Below, piece by piece: positions 26,901-36,973 of a DNA stretch of 64,000 nucleotides (position 1 is its first letter; each line of letters begins with the position of its first letter). A program made the position numbers and the translations under genes. Source of the stretch: Globodera rostochiensis (taxonomy: Eukaryota; Nematoda; Chromadorea; Rhabditida; Heteroderidae); assembly GCA_018350325.1 (NCBI GenBank), contig JAEVLN010000004.1, forward strand, positions 744,001-808,000. Direction: 5' to 3'. The notes beneath the pieces were generated by a model, which was given only the letters and a program-made list of their open reading frames with translations, had not been told where the DNA came from and searched no databases.

Positions 26901-29900
26901 ATTTGTCCAATTGCCGGTGGCCAAACAAATGCTTCGATTGTACCCAACCATCAAAAAATCCGATCTGAATTAAAATATAATTTTTTTAAATAATAAAAAT
27001 AAAAATTGGACCCCTTTTGGCGATTGTGTGTCCATTGGACACAACCAAATTCCACGACAGAATTGACAACATATTCAGCGAATTTTTGGCCGCGAATTCG
27101 TGTGGCAACGTTGGGCATCAATGGAGCTTGACAAAATGGTTCTGCTAAATAATTGATTTTATTCATTAATAAATATTTTATCAATTAATGATGCCCCAAA
27201 AATTATTTTTAAATTTGCACCCTTTTGGCATCGGGTTGGCATTGTGCCGTTCCACTGTCCGTTCGGCAAACATTTCAACTCCGTTTCGGGTCCAATTAGT
27301 GCCGAATTGGCATTGTGCCGACAATAAACGACCAATGTGCTGTTCACAGGATGTTGTGGTTGCGATGAATGGACAACAAATAATTGGGAGAGAGGACGAA
27401 TTGTCGGGCAACGAAGGACTTAAAATTAAAATATTATTTTAATTATTTGAAAGCTCACTTATGCAACTGTGTCCTGGAATCAGCCATTGTGTTGCAGGAA
27501 TAATTAAATTCTAAATAAAAATAATAAGATTACATATAAATTGGACTTAAATTGATTTTCCAATTTTTTTTATAAGCGTCATACATTTTTTGTTTTGTTT
27601 TTCGTGTCGTATAAAAAATGCGTGCCGGGAGGGCATACGCATTTGTAGCGCCCCAGGGGATGCGATGTTGTGTTGCATGTACCGCTCGAACAGGGCCAAC
27701 GACCCTCGGCGCATTCGTCAAGTGCTGAAAGACAATTTATTTAATAAATTATTTCTTAATTGAGCATGATTAAATTTCCTAAAATATAGATATGAATTGA
27801 TTTTTCATAAAAATTTTAACTTATTCATGGCATTTTCACCTTGGCACTGTTCGCCAAAACTGGCACTTTTGTTGAATCGATGTGTTGGCGATGTGCAATT
27901 GCATGAGTATGTGCCATTCAACGCAATACAAATGCCAGTGGGCCCACACGGATTTTGCCCAAATCTTTTGCATAAATTTTCAACTAAAATGGTTTAAAAA
28001 ATTGTATATTAAATTATATTTAAAATAAATATTTTATTAAAATTACATTTATTTTTTTTTTAAATAATTAATACTTTCTTTTTATTTAAAGTATGTTGCT
28101 TATATTTATTTTTATAAATAAATAAATTCATTTTCCACCACACATTGGCACTTAATTCCCTGTGCAGGAATGCCTTCCCATTGTGCCATGCCATTCCCAT
28201 CCAAAATGCATTTTGGCAAATTTTGGGTTGCCAATTTTGTGCCATGCGCACATTCAATGCGTGCAACAGCGCCCGGAAGTGTCCAAAAATGAGAAAAATT
28301 GCCCAATTCCACATTCATTGCATAACAGCCAATTTCTGTGAAATTATGCAAGCCGTTCATAGTTTGAAGTTTACTTAAGATTTCATTTTGCAAATTGTGT
28401 CTTAAAAACATGAAATCAATCCTTCAATGAATAGTTTAGAATTAGACTAAATTAAATGATTTTAATTGTTGTATATTTCTGGTACCCGGAATTGGGACCT
28501 AAACGCCCCTGAGATTTTCTCTAGTTTAGATTCGAGACCGGAAATCTCGAGCAGAACTAGAACTCTAAAAAAAAGGACAAAAAATTGGTATAAAAAATCC
28601 AAAAAATTTATTGGAAAATTCCCACTTTTGCATGCTATTTCCACAGTTGTCCAAGTGCCGTTGGCCGAACACTGTGCCATACTTCGACGTCCTCGCGGCA
28701 TTGTCCCATTGCCGCATTTGTATGTGATCAAATTTCCGAAGCGATTGCTTAGGGTACGGTAATCAAGCTTGGCTGGCTCGTAACGATCTGGCGGATGAAA
28801 AAAGGCCAAATTCGGCATCACATTAGGCGCAGGGTCGGCACAGCGAATCTCTAAATTTAAATTTATTTGACAAATATTTCTTCTGACAAATGAGCGAGCT
28901 ATTATAAGGAATTTTATAAAGTCGCATTTTACTGCAATTTATAATTGGTAAGGTCTTATTTTAATTTTGGTTCATATTTGATTTTCAGACTAGCCATTTT
29001 GATCGTGACTTAAACCATTGATTTTTTTTTCAATTCTACAAATAAATTTAACCATGGTCAATACCAAACATGGTTTTTACATCCTTTTTTGGCTTTTATA
29101 TTCGATGGTGGCATATGATATTTATTCATTATATTATTTTATTGATAAATAAATTATTTTATTATTCACAAATTATATACAATCAAAGTCAATTTAGACA
29201 ACAAAAAAAAAAGAAGCTAAGAACAGCAGCAAATGCAACCAACAACCGTCGTCGTCCATGTTTTGACCATTTTTGGATGGTTTACAATTTGTGACGGAAT
29301 GCCAAAAAATCAAAATGCAAAAGGCTTTGAAAATAAGAAAAAGGTGGCAATGAGCACAAGACCAACCGTGCCGAAAAAAAGTGTAGGATCTATTCTGACA
29401 AGAGGACCAGGGCTCCATCTGAACGCCCTCGTCCTCATGGAGAACGAAATTTATCCACCGCTGCATCCAACTCCATCAACATCATCAGATTGGCATCATC
29501 AAAATTCACAAAATCAATTGGCATCCTCGTCGGCTTCGTCATCAACGACATTCCAACCGCCCAAAAGCATGTCAAATGCATTTGATCCGTTAGCCCAACT
29601 GAACTCGTCTGATCCGTTTCAACAATTTACGAACATTCCCCCATCGTCATCGTCATCGTCATCAACGACATTCCAACCGCCCAAAAGCATGTCAAATGCA
29701 TTTGATCCGTTAGCCCAACTGAACTCGTCTGATCCGTTCCAACAATTTACGAACATTCCCCAATCGTCATGGTTGGACACAACAACATCGTCGAACAACG
29801 TCATTGTGGCAACTGAACAATCGAGTTGGTTTAGCCAAGGAACAGCCGACAATTCAGCGAACGATGAAATGCTTCAGTCGATTTTCAACAACAAGAAACT

Positions 29901-32900
29901 GAACAATTGACGAGCCGAGCCAATCAACCATTCCTTTTTTGATCACCATTTTGGTATTTTGTGAGGGAGGACTTTGTTTAGACCTCGTTGATTTTCATTT
30001 TTTACTTCGTCAAATGGGAAGCCGATTTTTCAAAACAATCTATTTAGGTAGCCTTTGCGTTTCGTTTATTTGGTAAGGCACATTTAAGCTTATCGGAGTG
30101 CCGAACAAATTCCGAAGCTCAATGAATACTAATTTTCACCTACTTTCTTTAATAAGTACATTATTTAATTAAATTTTAAAATAAGGTATAGTTATTTATT
30201 TATGTGATTCGCGCTACCTGAGCATTTTGGCTCTGGTATCCATTGGCCTGATTTTGTACAAATTGATTGTTGCGCTTGCATCGAAGCAAAACTAAACACA
30301 TTTGATTGTATGGCAATTTAGGCCGTAAATTTAAATTTAAATTTAAATATAAGAAAGACTAAATGCCAATAATTTTGTGGCAATTCGAACCCGGAATTGC
30401 AACGGTAGCGCAGGATGCCAAGCTGACGGTTCAGCTCGGTCGCATGGCCATTTTTGATGCGAGGCACAATGCATATGTGCGTTGGCACAGCTAAAACACA
30501 AAAAAAAATTGATAATTCAATTGAATTTTTTTTAATTACTTTAAATAAATGCTCCAATTTTTTAACAACTTTTATCAATAATTTAATAAAACATAAATAT
30601 GAAATAAATTTCATTAATTTAAATTAACAAATTTGCAATTTATGTTTAAAACAGTACACTAATTTGATAATTTATATTTACCACTATTGCCATCTTCTGA
30701 ACATCCGGACATCACCAAATTTCCGCCGTCGGCACAAATCAATTCGGCACTTTTATTGCCCTTACTATTATGGCATGGCACGGATGGGATACGGTAACGA
30801 AATGGCAAATAGTTTTGCACCAGACGCTCAAATTTTTTAGACAACGAATTATTCATATTTGAATTTGGCGCCATTTGATGCGCAGAGTGCCAAAGCCTCG
30901 GGCGATCGCAATCTTAAAGTTTGATCAACGCCAAAAAATGCTAACTTGGATTCAAAAAGTTAAATGGAACGCCAAAAAAAGTTTAATTAAAATTCAAATA
31001 TTCTAACCAATTGAATAAGCAATATTTGCTTCAAGGCTTGATGAGTTGAGCACAAAGTTCAGCAAGACGGCGGATGTAAAGGAACGAAATTCTTTGGCGC
31101 TAAATTTGAAACATTTTAAAAGTAAATTGATTTTCATTAATTTCACATTCCAACAAAGCTTTTATTGTCCAAGCCATGACCATCGCTGTTAAGAAACTAA
31201 ATAATATATTTTAAATAAATTATAATATTATTAATTACATATATTTTGTCGTTCTCGGAAGCATTTAAATAGTCAATAAACAATGAAAATGGTCCATTTT
31301 TTGACGCTTCAATTCGCATGGAACAATTGACGGGTCTAAAATAAATAAATTTTAAAAATTAAAAAAAAAATTGCTTACCCATCAGCAATTGCTTTTTTGA
31401 GAGATATTTGCACGTTGCCCGACGGGCTCGAACTAATTAATTGATCAGTGCAAGCTAAAATTTAAATTGATTAAAATATATTTCAAATGGGTGATATTTA
31501 AAAATTAAAATCCATTTTTTAGCTTTTCAAAATAATAATAATTTTTAAAACTTTTTTAAATTGCATAATTTAACAAATATTTAATTTCAAACTTTTTGTT
31601 TCCCAATTAAATAAATATTTCACATCGTTGGAACACCGCGCGGAAGCCCGCATCGCCGGCCGAACTATTGTTGGCACTGAAGACGAATTGAATTCGTGGC
31701 GCGTTGGTCACCAGCACAGACGGAGCCGGCATGGAGGAGGAAAAGTTATGGCCAACATGGGCAGAATGTTCGTCTAGCACGAGTCCCAACCAGTCGCCAG
31801 GGGACAGTCGAAAGACGGGGAACTGAATAAAAAATTGAATAAAATTTAATTTAAAAAAACGAATAATTAAAATTTGAAATTATTTAAATAAATCTAAATT
31901 TGTTTTAGTTTTATATGATGTATAAGTGGTTACTTATCTTAATCAAAATTTACTTTTACGACAACAATTCCTCTGTTCCGATTCTCGATGGTCCACTGGC
32001 ATTGCATTGGAGTCCTAAATAGAATTAATTAAAAGGTCTGGTTAATGTGTGTGGAATGGCACTTAAGAACTTTTAAATCCACAACCTGTAACGGCCCGTG
32101 TCTGGCACATTCATTGGCACAACAAATGAGCCATTCTGTTTAATTTAATTTTAATATTTAAAAAATTTAAATAACTATAAGACCAAAAACGAACCCAAGA
32201 CTCAAAGGTTCGTGTGCAAACATTTGCATCTGAAAGCAGTGTTATGAATTAATTTAAATGCATCCGTTCCTTTTTAAAATTTTCATTATTTTCTTTATTT
32301 TTTTAATAAAATTTATTTAAAAATTAAAGTGTCAAATCAAAATTATTCACCAAAATTTCATTTTGTGATTAGATTTATAATTTTGAATAAACATACGATA
32401 TTTGAATTTAATTTTTAATTTATTTTATTACATTTAATTAATTTTTTTACCGTCTACTGCGTAGTGCAGGTGGAAGCCCCGCCTCTCCGCAACATTTTCG
32501 TCCCCATTTTGCGTTTCAAATCTTTCGTAGAGAATTTCCAGCCGATTGGCGCCCAAAATTGACGGGAATTTGTCGTCACTTTGTCTAATCAGAAAGTGTT
32601 CGCCCGTGTCCAAATCTCTTAGTGACAGCCGATTGTTTGGGCCAAGTTGAAGCGCGAGAAACTATCAAATTAACGATCATTTTATTCATTCAATCGATAT
32701 AATCAAAATAAATTTGTTTACATCCAGCTTGATCCTTGCTCCAGGCTTCTGGTCGATCAGCCATTTTTCACGTTTTGCCAAACAAGTCTTCGGTTTGAAT
32801 TTTGTCACAGGAATTTGCCATCCGATAGGGAAAATATCGCCATAGGAATTGCTACTTAAAAATTTGAATTTTCCTTGATTTTTTTCAAAATATTGCCTCA

Positions 32901-34332
32901 ATTTCGTAAATATTTCTTCGATATCATCGCATTTTTGTGCTGCAATATTGTCGCAATTTTGTGCCAATTCGTCGTCGCCCGACTCGCAGTCCGACACGCC
33001 GTCGCAGAGGGCACGACGCGAAATGCACGCGCTGTTGTCCGCACACCGGTGCTGCGGAAGGCCGGCGCCATCTGAGCGCAGATAAAATTCCAAAAATAAA
33101 ATATCAAAATGCCAAAATAAAATTAATTTTTAAAAAAATTATATTTATAACCCAAATAACAGGCGAATGTCTGACAAATGACCGGCAATTGATCAGTGCA
33201 ATTACGAAGATGCCATCCAAACTGAAATTAATCCATTCAAAATACTAATTAGTAATTAACTATTATTATTGAAAAGCCAAACAAAATGTTAAAAAAAATA
33301 CATTTTTCTCACATTTGTCTCGTCCAACAACGCGGCACCCCACGAAATACACCAACGACCGGACTCAGAATTGGCCAGATGAGGTTCCAGAGAAGCCCAG
33401 GCTGGGCTAAATTTAGTTTTTTTTTAAATAGCTTTTTTTTATGTAACTAAGACTTCTCGTTCATTTGCTTATCTCATCACTTAATGATTTTTCAAAAAAA
33501 AAAAAATTTTTAACTTGTAAATGCTCGAGTTTTGGCTTGAGCCGTATCGGTGAATAATTTCGGGCAACTTTTTTTGACGCACTTCGATGTACCTTCAACA
33601 AAATGTGCATTAATGGAAGTATGTATTTATTTATTTTAATTTCTCTGTTCCAATTGTCTTTATTTTTAGTCCAACTGTCACTAGTTTAGTCCAGTAATGT
33701 CCAAACAAAATTTATTCAGTGTTTAAATCCAATTGTCCTCATTTTATTCGAATTGTCCTTACGTTCTGTAGTTGTCCCAATTTTAGGTCTATTGCCCAAT
33801 TTTTAATCAGATTTTCTAATTTTTGGTCCAATTGTCCTCCACCATGCAGTCCAGAATTCGTTTTGTCCATTTTGTGCACGCTGAAGCAGAAATTTGCGGC
33901 TCAAATCCCTATGAAGAAGCCAATTGTCCAAATGAAGAGCATCGCTGTGATTATTACTAAATTGTTTCTTTATTGAATATTAAACATTTATTATTTATCA
34001 TAAAAGGTAAACAGACAATAATTTCTTTTTAATTTATACATTGAAAGGTCGCAGAACGCGTTTGCTTCAGCCCAATCCATTCGCTGATCAATGGGTGTCA
34101 TTTTGAAGCAATTTACGCCAACAGAATGCCAAAAATCTTTAAAATTAAATATTTAAAAAAAAAAAGTTTTTATAATTAAAAAATAAAAATTGAAATTACC
34201 TTTAGAGTCGGGACAAAATGTGTGAAGGTCACCAATGCTGTAGGGAAACTCTTCGGCAAAAATTCCAAAAGTTTGATACAAAATTTGGCATAAAAATGGA
34301 GCCAAATGTTTGAATGTTTTATTTGAGATCAT
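9643..34332 (-). CDS. Giant mosaic single-pass membrane protein (Uninflatable-like)
   Basis: A multi-exon minus-strand gene of nearly 25 kb. From N to C terminus the exons read: weak leader, C-type lectin, LDLa, CUB-like segments, sushi/CCP and two EGF modules, a Ly6-like domain, a Thr/Ser-rich linker, a hyalin-type repeat, GCC2/GCC3 Cys modules, an array of about ten EGF modules, a laminin-G/pentraxin-like domain, another hyalin repeat, a GCC2/GCC3 (ephrin-receptor-like) array, one TM helix (ILALFAVLALAVLSIIFI at about 11840-11898), then a Ser-rich cytoplasmic tail ending in DDDDDVILFLL. This combination resembles Drosophila Uninflatable, an apical epithelial protein affecting tracheal growth and Notch signalling; the match is from recollection of architecture. 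The start (ATG at 34332, weak hydrophobic leader) is tentative. The exon at 26240-26123 reaches a stop in two frames unless it ends at an internal GT near 26175-26190, so a split into two genes at about 26 kb is possible. Downstream from 25.0 to 23.6 kb several junctions are in phase. Confidence 0.7.
11960..16110 (-). other. Hyalin repeat, CCP-like exons and GCC2/GCC3 array before the membrane
   Basis: A hyalin repeat is split over EVLFCPRSQFITVPVPNQRL (15.8 kb), GWGQFHVVYLAEDALGNWAT (15.35 kb) and FDIVVSP (15.2 kb). Between 14.9 and 12.0 kb come Cys-rich exons: PPLVQCATCAPGETW, SCVKCPANSYKSSPG, CTPCQDDRITGG, VNCPPGSVYCSMTDTCTMC, CIGCPPGTTTEQE, CPPGHFRNTTIG with VCVPCAIGYYQ, and RCPIGWQTLGYGALSVQECD. 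The tRNA-Val gene lies in an intron of this part on the other strand. Confidence 0.65.
12412..12485 (+). tRNA. tRNA-Val (anticodon AAC)
   Basis: A 74-nt cloverleaf. Acceptor GGTCTCG pairs with CGAGATC (one G-T). The D-arm region is TGGTGTAGTTGGTTATCACG (A box). The anticodon stem TCAGT/ACTGA encloses CTAACAC with anticodon AAC. The T arm is CCGGTTCGAGTCCGG (B box). The sequence resembles eukaryotic tRNA-Val(AAC). A T-rich run beginning at 12486 serves as the pol III terminator. It lies in an intron of the minus-strand giant gene, on the opposite strand. Confidence 0.95.
16290..17200 (-). other. Laminin-G/pentraxin-like domain
   Basis: Exons encode FDRPVFHVWPSLNNHFRFV, FRLFLNGHFVDARSG, LLLGEH, HFVGQLSQVEVTAVPI and then FDDAQIVRMAWNCREW. 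The LFLNG strand, the VGQLSQVEV strand and the closing C-x-x-W fit a concanavalin-like (LamG/pentraxin) fold following EGF repeats. Confidence 0.6.
17215..20450 (-). other. EGF-like module array
   Basis: About ten EGF modules with six-Cys spacing occupy successive short exons: TLTGCSGHGKCQNG, FCLNLAKCVFDSSNGSSCIC, KPCQKGATDCLHDSNGNVQC, RCLCPVGFNGERCEHQ, PLICYNGGICQPM, VCQCPQGWTGGQCEIEAGNG, KRKCLNAGYCIGAHRGSAHC with SCPEGYGGDSCQ, NGHNAKFECLCSNGWTG, NKCKNNGTCVPLIDNG, LNGICLNNGRCKSVVGG, NPCANGGKCSPNYADPTGFK and CNGGQCELLPNSTDSPHCIC. Most keep the closing CxCxxGxxGxxC pattern. Confidence 0.8.
20470..22100 (-). other. First GCC2/GCC3 Cys-rich segment
   Basis: Exons encode CPLWTLGAGNWRKFEC, GGVNIRAECASCAAGEIVLG, QQCPDGSKIVIDAHDLIF, LLRCEMCPKVLKW, GTCAQCPAGTFALRAGMTKC with TSCPEGTSTVGNG, and RCAPGTFSSNNGLAPCRACP. 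The CxxCPxGT and CxxCPxG patterns are those of GCC2/GCC3 (ephrin-receptor-like) repeats. Confidence 0.65.
21433..21508. mobile_element. Short palindromic MITE-like element
   Basis: Inverted ends (ACCGTATTTCCTTAAAT on the left; ATTTGAGGAAATTACGGT on the right) enclose a C-run and G-run core, flanked by TA on both sides as expected for a Tc1/mariner-type target duplication. It sits in an intron of the giant gene. A partial relative (TCGTATTTTCCTAAAATAAA) occurs near 34997. Confidence 0.5.
23050..23755 (-). other. Hyalin-type (HYR-like) repeat exons
   Basis: Exons encode PPICVDQQPLDLRC, then DEKEIIWRAVDLHGVVKICV, which matches the closing strand pattern of HYR modules (E-x-V-x-W/Y-x-A-x-D-x-x-G-x-x-x-x-C). 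The next exon, GIDIECPDWHIREVNVSAEF, resembles the start of another such module. Confidence 0.55.
23640..24180 (-). other. Thr/Ser-rich (mucin-like) linker
   Basis: Consecutive phase-0 exons encode SSSTTTTTTITTTLSTPTSS, then VTTPVITSSSSTTTTSPSST and a TTITLPTRTAQTTTTTQQ segment, then IATTRPSSTSITTMPSS. This is a probable heavily O-glycosylated stalk between the Ly6-like domain and the hyalin-type repeat. Confidence 0.65.
24082..24650 (-). other. Ly6/uPAR-like three-finger domain encoded within the giant gene
   Basis: Two exons encode ALLCHVCSSDTDTACFSPTG, KRCTSPDELCM, RRCAERAECGIFK and then RNVSARESCRTDLDG followed by TCTICCSDDLCNG. The LxCxxC start, internal C..C pairs and the terminal CCxxDxCN box are the Ly6/uPAR signature. 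Both flanking junctions are in phase with neighbouring exons of the large gene (upstream GKCGIK joins through a split codon; downstream TPTSS joins a Thr-rich exon), and no separate signal peptide precedes it. It is therefore read as an internal domain, though a nested independent gene is not excluded. Confidence 0.65.
25218..25380. repeat. Tandem duplication, 82-bp period, two copies
   Basis: An AT-rich unit containing AATAACCGTTTAATTAAAAG and TTTACCCGAAATTTATTAAA occurs twice in direct, apparently identical tandem copies inside an intron of the giant gene. Confidence 0.85.
26250..30900 (-). other. Sushi/CCP array with two EGF modules
   Basis: Exons carry spaced Cys and the terminal G-W-P-C pattern of complement control modules, for example CIVPRIKNGHATELNRQLG (30.45 kb), GTMPRGRRSMAQCSANGTW (28.7 kb), ELKCLPNGQWNGTMPTRC (27.25 kb), CLATGNWTNAPPTC (26.9 kb) and VGQEVFFKCAQPNYTL (26.3 kb). 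Two EGF-like exons (NPCGPTGICIALNGTYSCNC at 27.9 kb; DECAEGRWPCSSGTC at 27.7 kb) sit inside the run. The nested secreted gene at 29233-29910 lies in the intron between the 28.85-kb and 30.2-kb exons. Confidence 0.7.
29233..29910 (+). CDS. Secreted low-complexity repeat protein nested in an intron
   Basis: A single-exon frame of 225 residues, opposite in strand to the giant gene whose intron holds it. MQPTTVVVHVLTIFGWFTIC with DG is a plausible signal peptide. Residues about 105-185 contain two copies of a 40-residue unit (TTFQPPKSMSNAFDPLAQLN, then SSDPFQQFTNIP), nearly identical in DNA with a 120-nt period. The rest is Ser/Thr/Asn/Gln-rich, with two SSW motifs and the end EMLQSIFNNKKLNN. There are no Cys pairs or known domains. 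The lack of introns, the signal peptide and the recent internal duplication fit a fast-evolving secreted or effector-type protein, but function is unknown. It shares LNSS-D-F, SSWF and a C-terminal LxSxF-x-x-K pattern with the product of 3373-4671. Confidence 0.7.
   Translation: MQPTTVVVHVLTIFGWFTICDGMPKNQNAKGFENKKKVAMSTRPTVPKKSVGSILTRGPGLHLNALVLMENEIYPPLHPTPSTSSDWHHQNSQNQLASSSASSSTTFQPPKSMSNAFDPLAQLNSSDPFQQFTNIPPSSSSSSSTTFQPPKSMSNAFDPLAQLNSSDPFQQFTNIPQSSWLDTTTSSNNVIVATEQSSWFSQGTADNSANDEMLQSIFNNKKLNN
32440..33093 (-). other. LDLa module followed by CUB-like segment
   Basis: At 33050-32960 the translation reads HRCADNSACISRRALCDGVS followed by DCESGDDE, an LDL-receptor class A repeat with its calcium-binding DCxxGxDE box. 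It is followed by a CUB-like stretch (RIKLDV, then LRDLDTGEHFLIRQSDDKFP at about 32600, and a GFHLHY end). Further CUB-like segments with LSPGDWLGLVLDE lie at 31.8-31.6 kb and with FSLFIDYLNASENDK at 31.4-31.2 kb. Confidence 0.7.
33140..34280 (-). other. C-type lectin-like domain exons of the giant membrane protein
   Basis: Exons at about 34250-34200, 34140-34030, 33960-33840, 33600-33510, 33415-33310 and 33220-33140 encode fragments typical of a C-type lectin fold: DFWHSVGVNCFK, WAEANAFCDL, a FLLQRAQNGQNEFW segment, ESGRWCISWGAALLDE and FGWHLRNCTDQLPVICQT. The conserved WCI and C(x)nPVIC elements are present. No EPN or QPD sugar-binding triplet was seen, so sugar binding is uncertain. Confidence 0.65.
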
Positions 34333-35928
34333 CTAAACTTTGTACAAATGGATATTATGGCATAAATCTGGTAAAAGAATAATAATTTTAAACATGTTTA
34401 TGGCTCGAATGGCGTCGTCTTCCATTGTCCGATCATCGATTTGCGCATTTGACGGAAAATGACGTAAAACGCATCGTTGAACTTATTTTTAGAGGGTCCT
34501 AAATGCGCAAAAACGGGTTGCGATTTGGTTTCTCATCAAGTGATGGCCCATGAGAATCGATTGATCATTAAAAAAATTTAAAAAAAAATGTTTTTTAATG
34601 ATTTTGTTTAATTTTCGTAAAATAAATAAATTTCCAAAATACGCGCATTTTTATGCATTTAAATTTCGTTCAATTATAAATGGTAATTCTAATAATAAAT
34701 CTGCTGTGGTCTGAAAATGCCAGGAAATCTTATTTTAGTTTGTTAATAAATTAACTTAAACTTTGATTTTTTTTAATCCAACAAATAAATTAAAAATTTA
34801 TTTCATTAAAATCAATTCTCAATTAAATAACGCCACAAATTTGGACTAAAATATTTTTTGGACCAATCAAAGGAAAGAATCGTTTAAAAATTGTCTTTCA
34901 CGCAAAATCAATTTTCTTCAAACGAATTCAATTGTTTGTTGGGCCGATGTTCGCAGAGTTGACCAGCGGATTTGGCTTAAATATATTTTAATTATCGTAT
35001 TTTCCTAAAATAAAAGCTCCTCCCCTGAAAATTTTGAGTTAACCACCAACCTATAAGAAAAAAGACAAAATTAATAAAATTTATAATTAGAAGAAAGTAT
35101 CCTTAGCAAACATATAAAATTCGGTCTACATATCTATCTATCTATATGTATAAATTATATCATTTTATTTTGAAATGTTGCTTAAATTTTAATAAATTTT
35201 GAATTTCTTTCAAAATGGCTTTTCTATCAAATAATTGAATGGATAAATTTAGTCTCATCTGTGTTTTTAGAATCCAAATCAAATTTTAATTGGCAAAAAT
35301 TTGTTAAAAAATTGATTTTTTTTTTTTAAAGAGTTGAAATATATCATGGCTGGACGTTTGCGCCGAAGACTTTGCGCCAAAGGGGTAAGCGCGACCTTTG
35401 TGCAGCGACAAATGCGTCGCGAATTGAAAAAGCATAGGGGGACCCTTTTTTATGATTCACTTATTTTCATATTTTAATCTTAGGCCTAAGTCTAACGAGC
35501 CCCAAGCCAGGGTGGCTAGGCCTAAGCCTAACGAATCCCTACCTTTTTGAGTGATTTTAAGCCTGGACCCTATGATCCATATTTCCCGCATTTTTTTGCA
35601 TTTGATTTTTTTCTCGGCGCAAATGTCGAATTTGCCTTACGGCGCAAATGTCCGCGGCGCAAATGTCTGTCAAACGACATATATAAGCCCAGCGAATACA
35701 ACGGTGAATTGCAAATTACCGGAAAATTAATAAATTAAAATTGTTTTTTCTACCATTTTGTTGAAGAAATTTGTTTGGCCAATAAATTGTGGCAAAAATG
35801 GCCCAGTGCTGTTGAATGGATTTGAAGAACAATTCCAAGCTTAGAATGCCAAAAATATTGTTTAAAATAATTTTTTTTAAATTATTAATTAATATTATCT
35901 GGAATAAAATTGTTTTAAAATTGCTTAC
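34333..35928. other. Intergenic region with short repeats
   Basis: No gene is supported. It holds a TATC microsatellite (about 35130-35150), TTTGCGCC words (35358-35380 and 35620-35670) and a TAGGCCTAAG telomere-like patch (35483-35535). The minus-strand stretch at 35830-35750 (NPFNSTGPFLPQFIG reading) is a candidate last exon of the homeobox gene. Confidence 0.45.
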
Positions 35929-36747
35929 AAATAACAGTGGTCTCCAATTTTTGCTCTCCAACGTCAATGTTAGTGTTCCTGGCAGCTTCCTCGTCGTCAT
36001 CAACAGCCGGCTGATTGCGCATATATTTCCTGAAAAAATTGTTACTATTTTATGTGTTTAAATTCGGGTTGGCACCCCGACCCCGACATTTTTGGGTCGG
36101 GTTTTTCGTTCCAAACCCAATCTCAACCCCGATGTCGAGGTGCTAACTTTAGTTCAAAAATTGTTACCTGAACTTGGCTCGACGATTCTTGAACCAAACC
36201 TTGGAGAAAATTAATTTTAAAGTAAAATTCCATTTTTTTGTTTTTTCAAAACGACCGAAACCCAAAAGTTTCGTGTGTTGAATTCAAAATTTTTTACTTG
36301 AATTTTCGCCTCGGGCAAATTGATATCACGTGCCAGCCGATCCCTGATGCTGACATCCGGATATTGGGAGAGTTGAAAGCATTTTTCGAGTTCCTGCAAT
36401 TATTTTTTTGCTAAAAATGACATAGAGCAGACAATACCTACAATTATATTTGAATTAATTAATAAAACTGTAAATTAAAACTGAATTTGTTTTAAAAAAA
36501 ATGCAACACTTTATCTATTAATAAAAATGAAAATAAATAAAAAAAGATTGAAAAGAATAATATATTTGAAATAAAGGTAATAAAAAATGGTCCGTTTGTC
36601 GCAAACTGATAGTGAGGGTTGGCTCCCATTGCTTTGTTAATTGTCCCACCTCAAGCTGAAGGTCCGTGAAGGCTGTTCGGTTTCGGCGCGATGTTTTGCG
36701 ACGATCGTCTACCGACGACGAAGTGCCACCGGTCGCATTTGAAGAGG
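35929..36747 (-). CDS. PRD-class homeodomain transcription factor (Lys50), partial model
   Basis: Nuclear DNA-binding regulator. Exons 36747-36650, 36393-36298, 36199-36168 and 36029-35929 join in phase: [34 protein letters not shown] with [23 protein letters not shown], then [20 protein letters not shown]. Together these form a complete 60-residue homeodomain with WFKN, so residue 50 is Lys, as in Otx, Gsc, Pitx and Dmbx proteins; this class prefers TAATCC-type sites. [19 protein letters not shown] is closest by eye to Otx/Dmbx-type domains, but the subclass is not settled. The exon before 36747 and the true start are not placed, and the C-terminal end beyond 35929 is uncertain. The two small genes at 36974-38500 may lie inside its first intron. 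Confidence 0.85.
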
Positions 36748-36973
36748 CTACAAAAAATCAAATAAAATTGGAAAAACACTTTTTCAGTGTTTTTATTATA
36801 AAGAAACTTATTTATTCCAATTCTCTGTAATTTTCAATTTCCATGGCAACCAATGGCAAGGGATGGCATAATTTATTTTTTAAACATTTTGGACAAAAAA
36901 GAATCAATTTAAATCCGCGACTTGGGGTTTCACCTTATTTCTTAATAGTAGTAGTTATTTTTTCCGATTTTTG

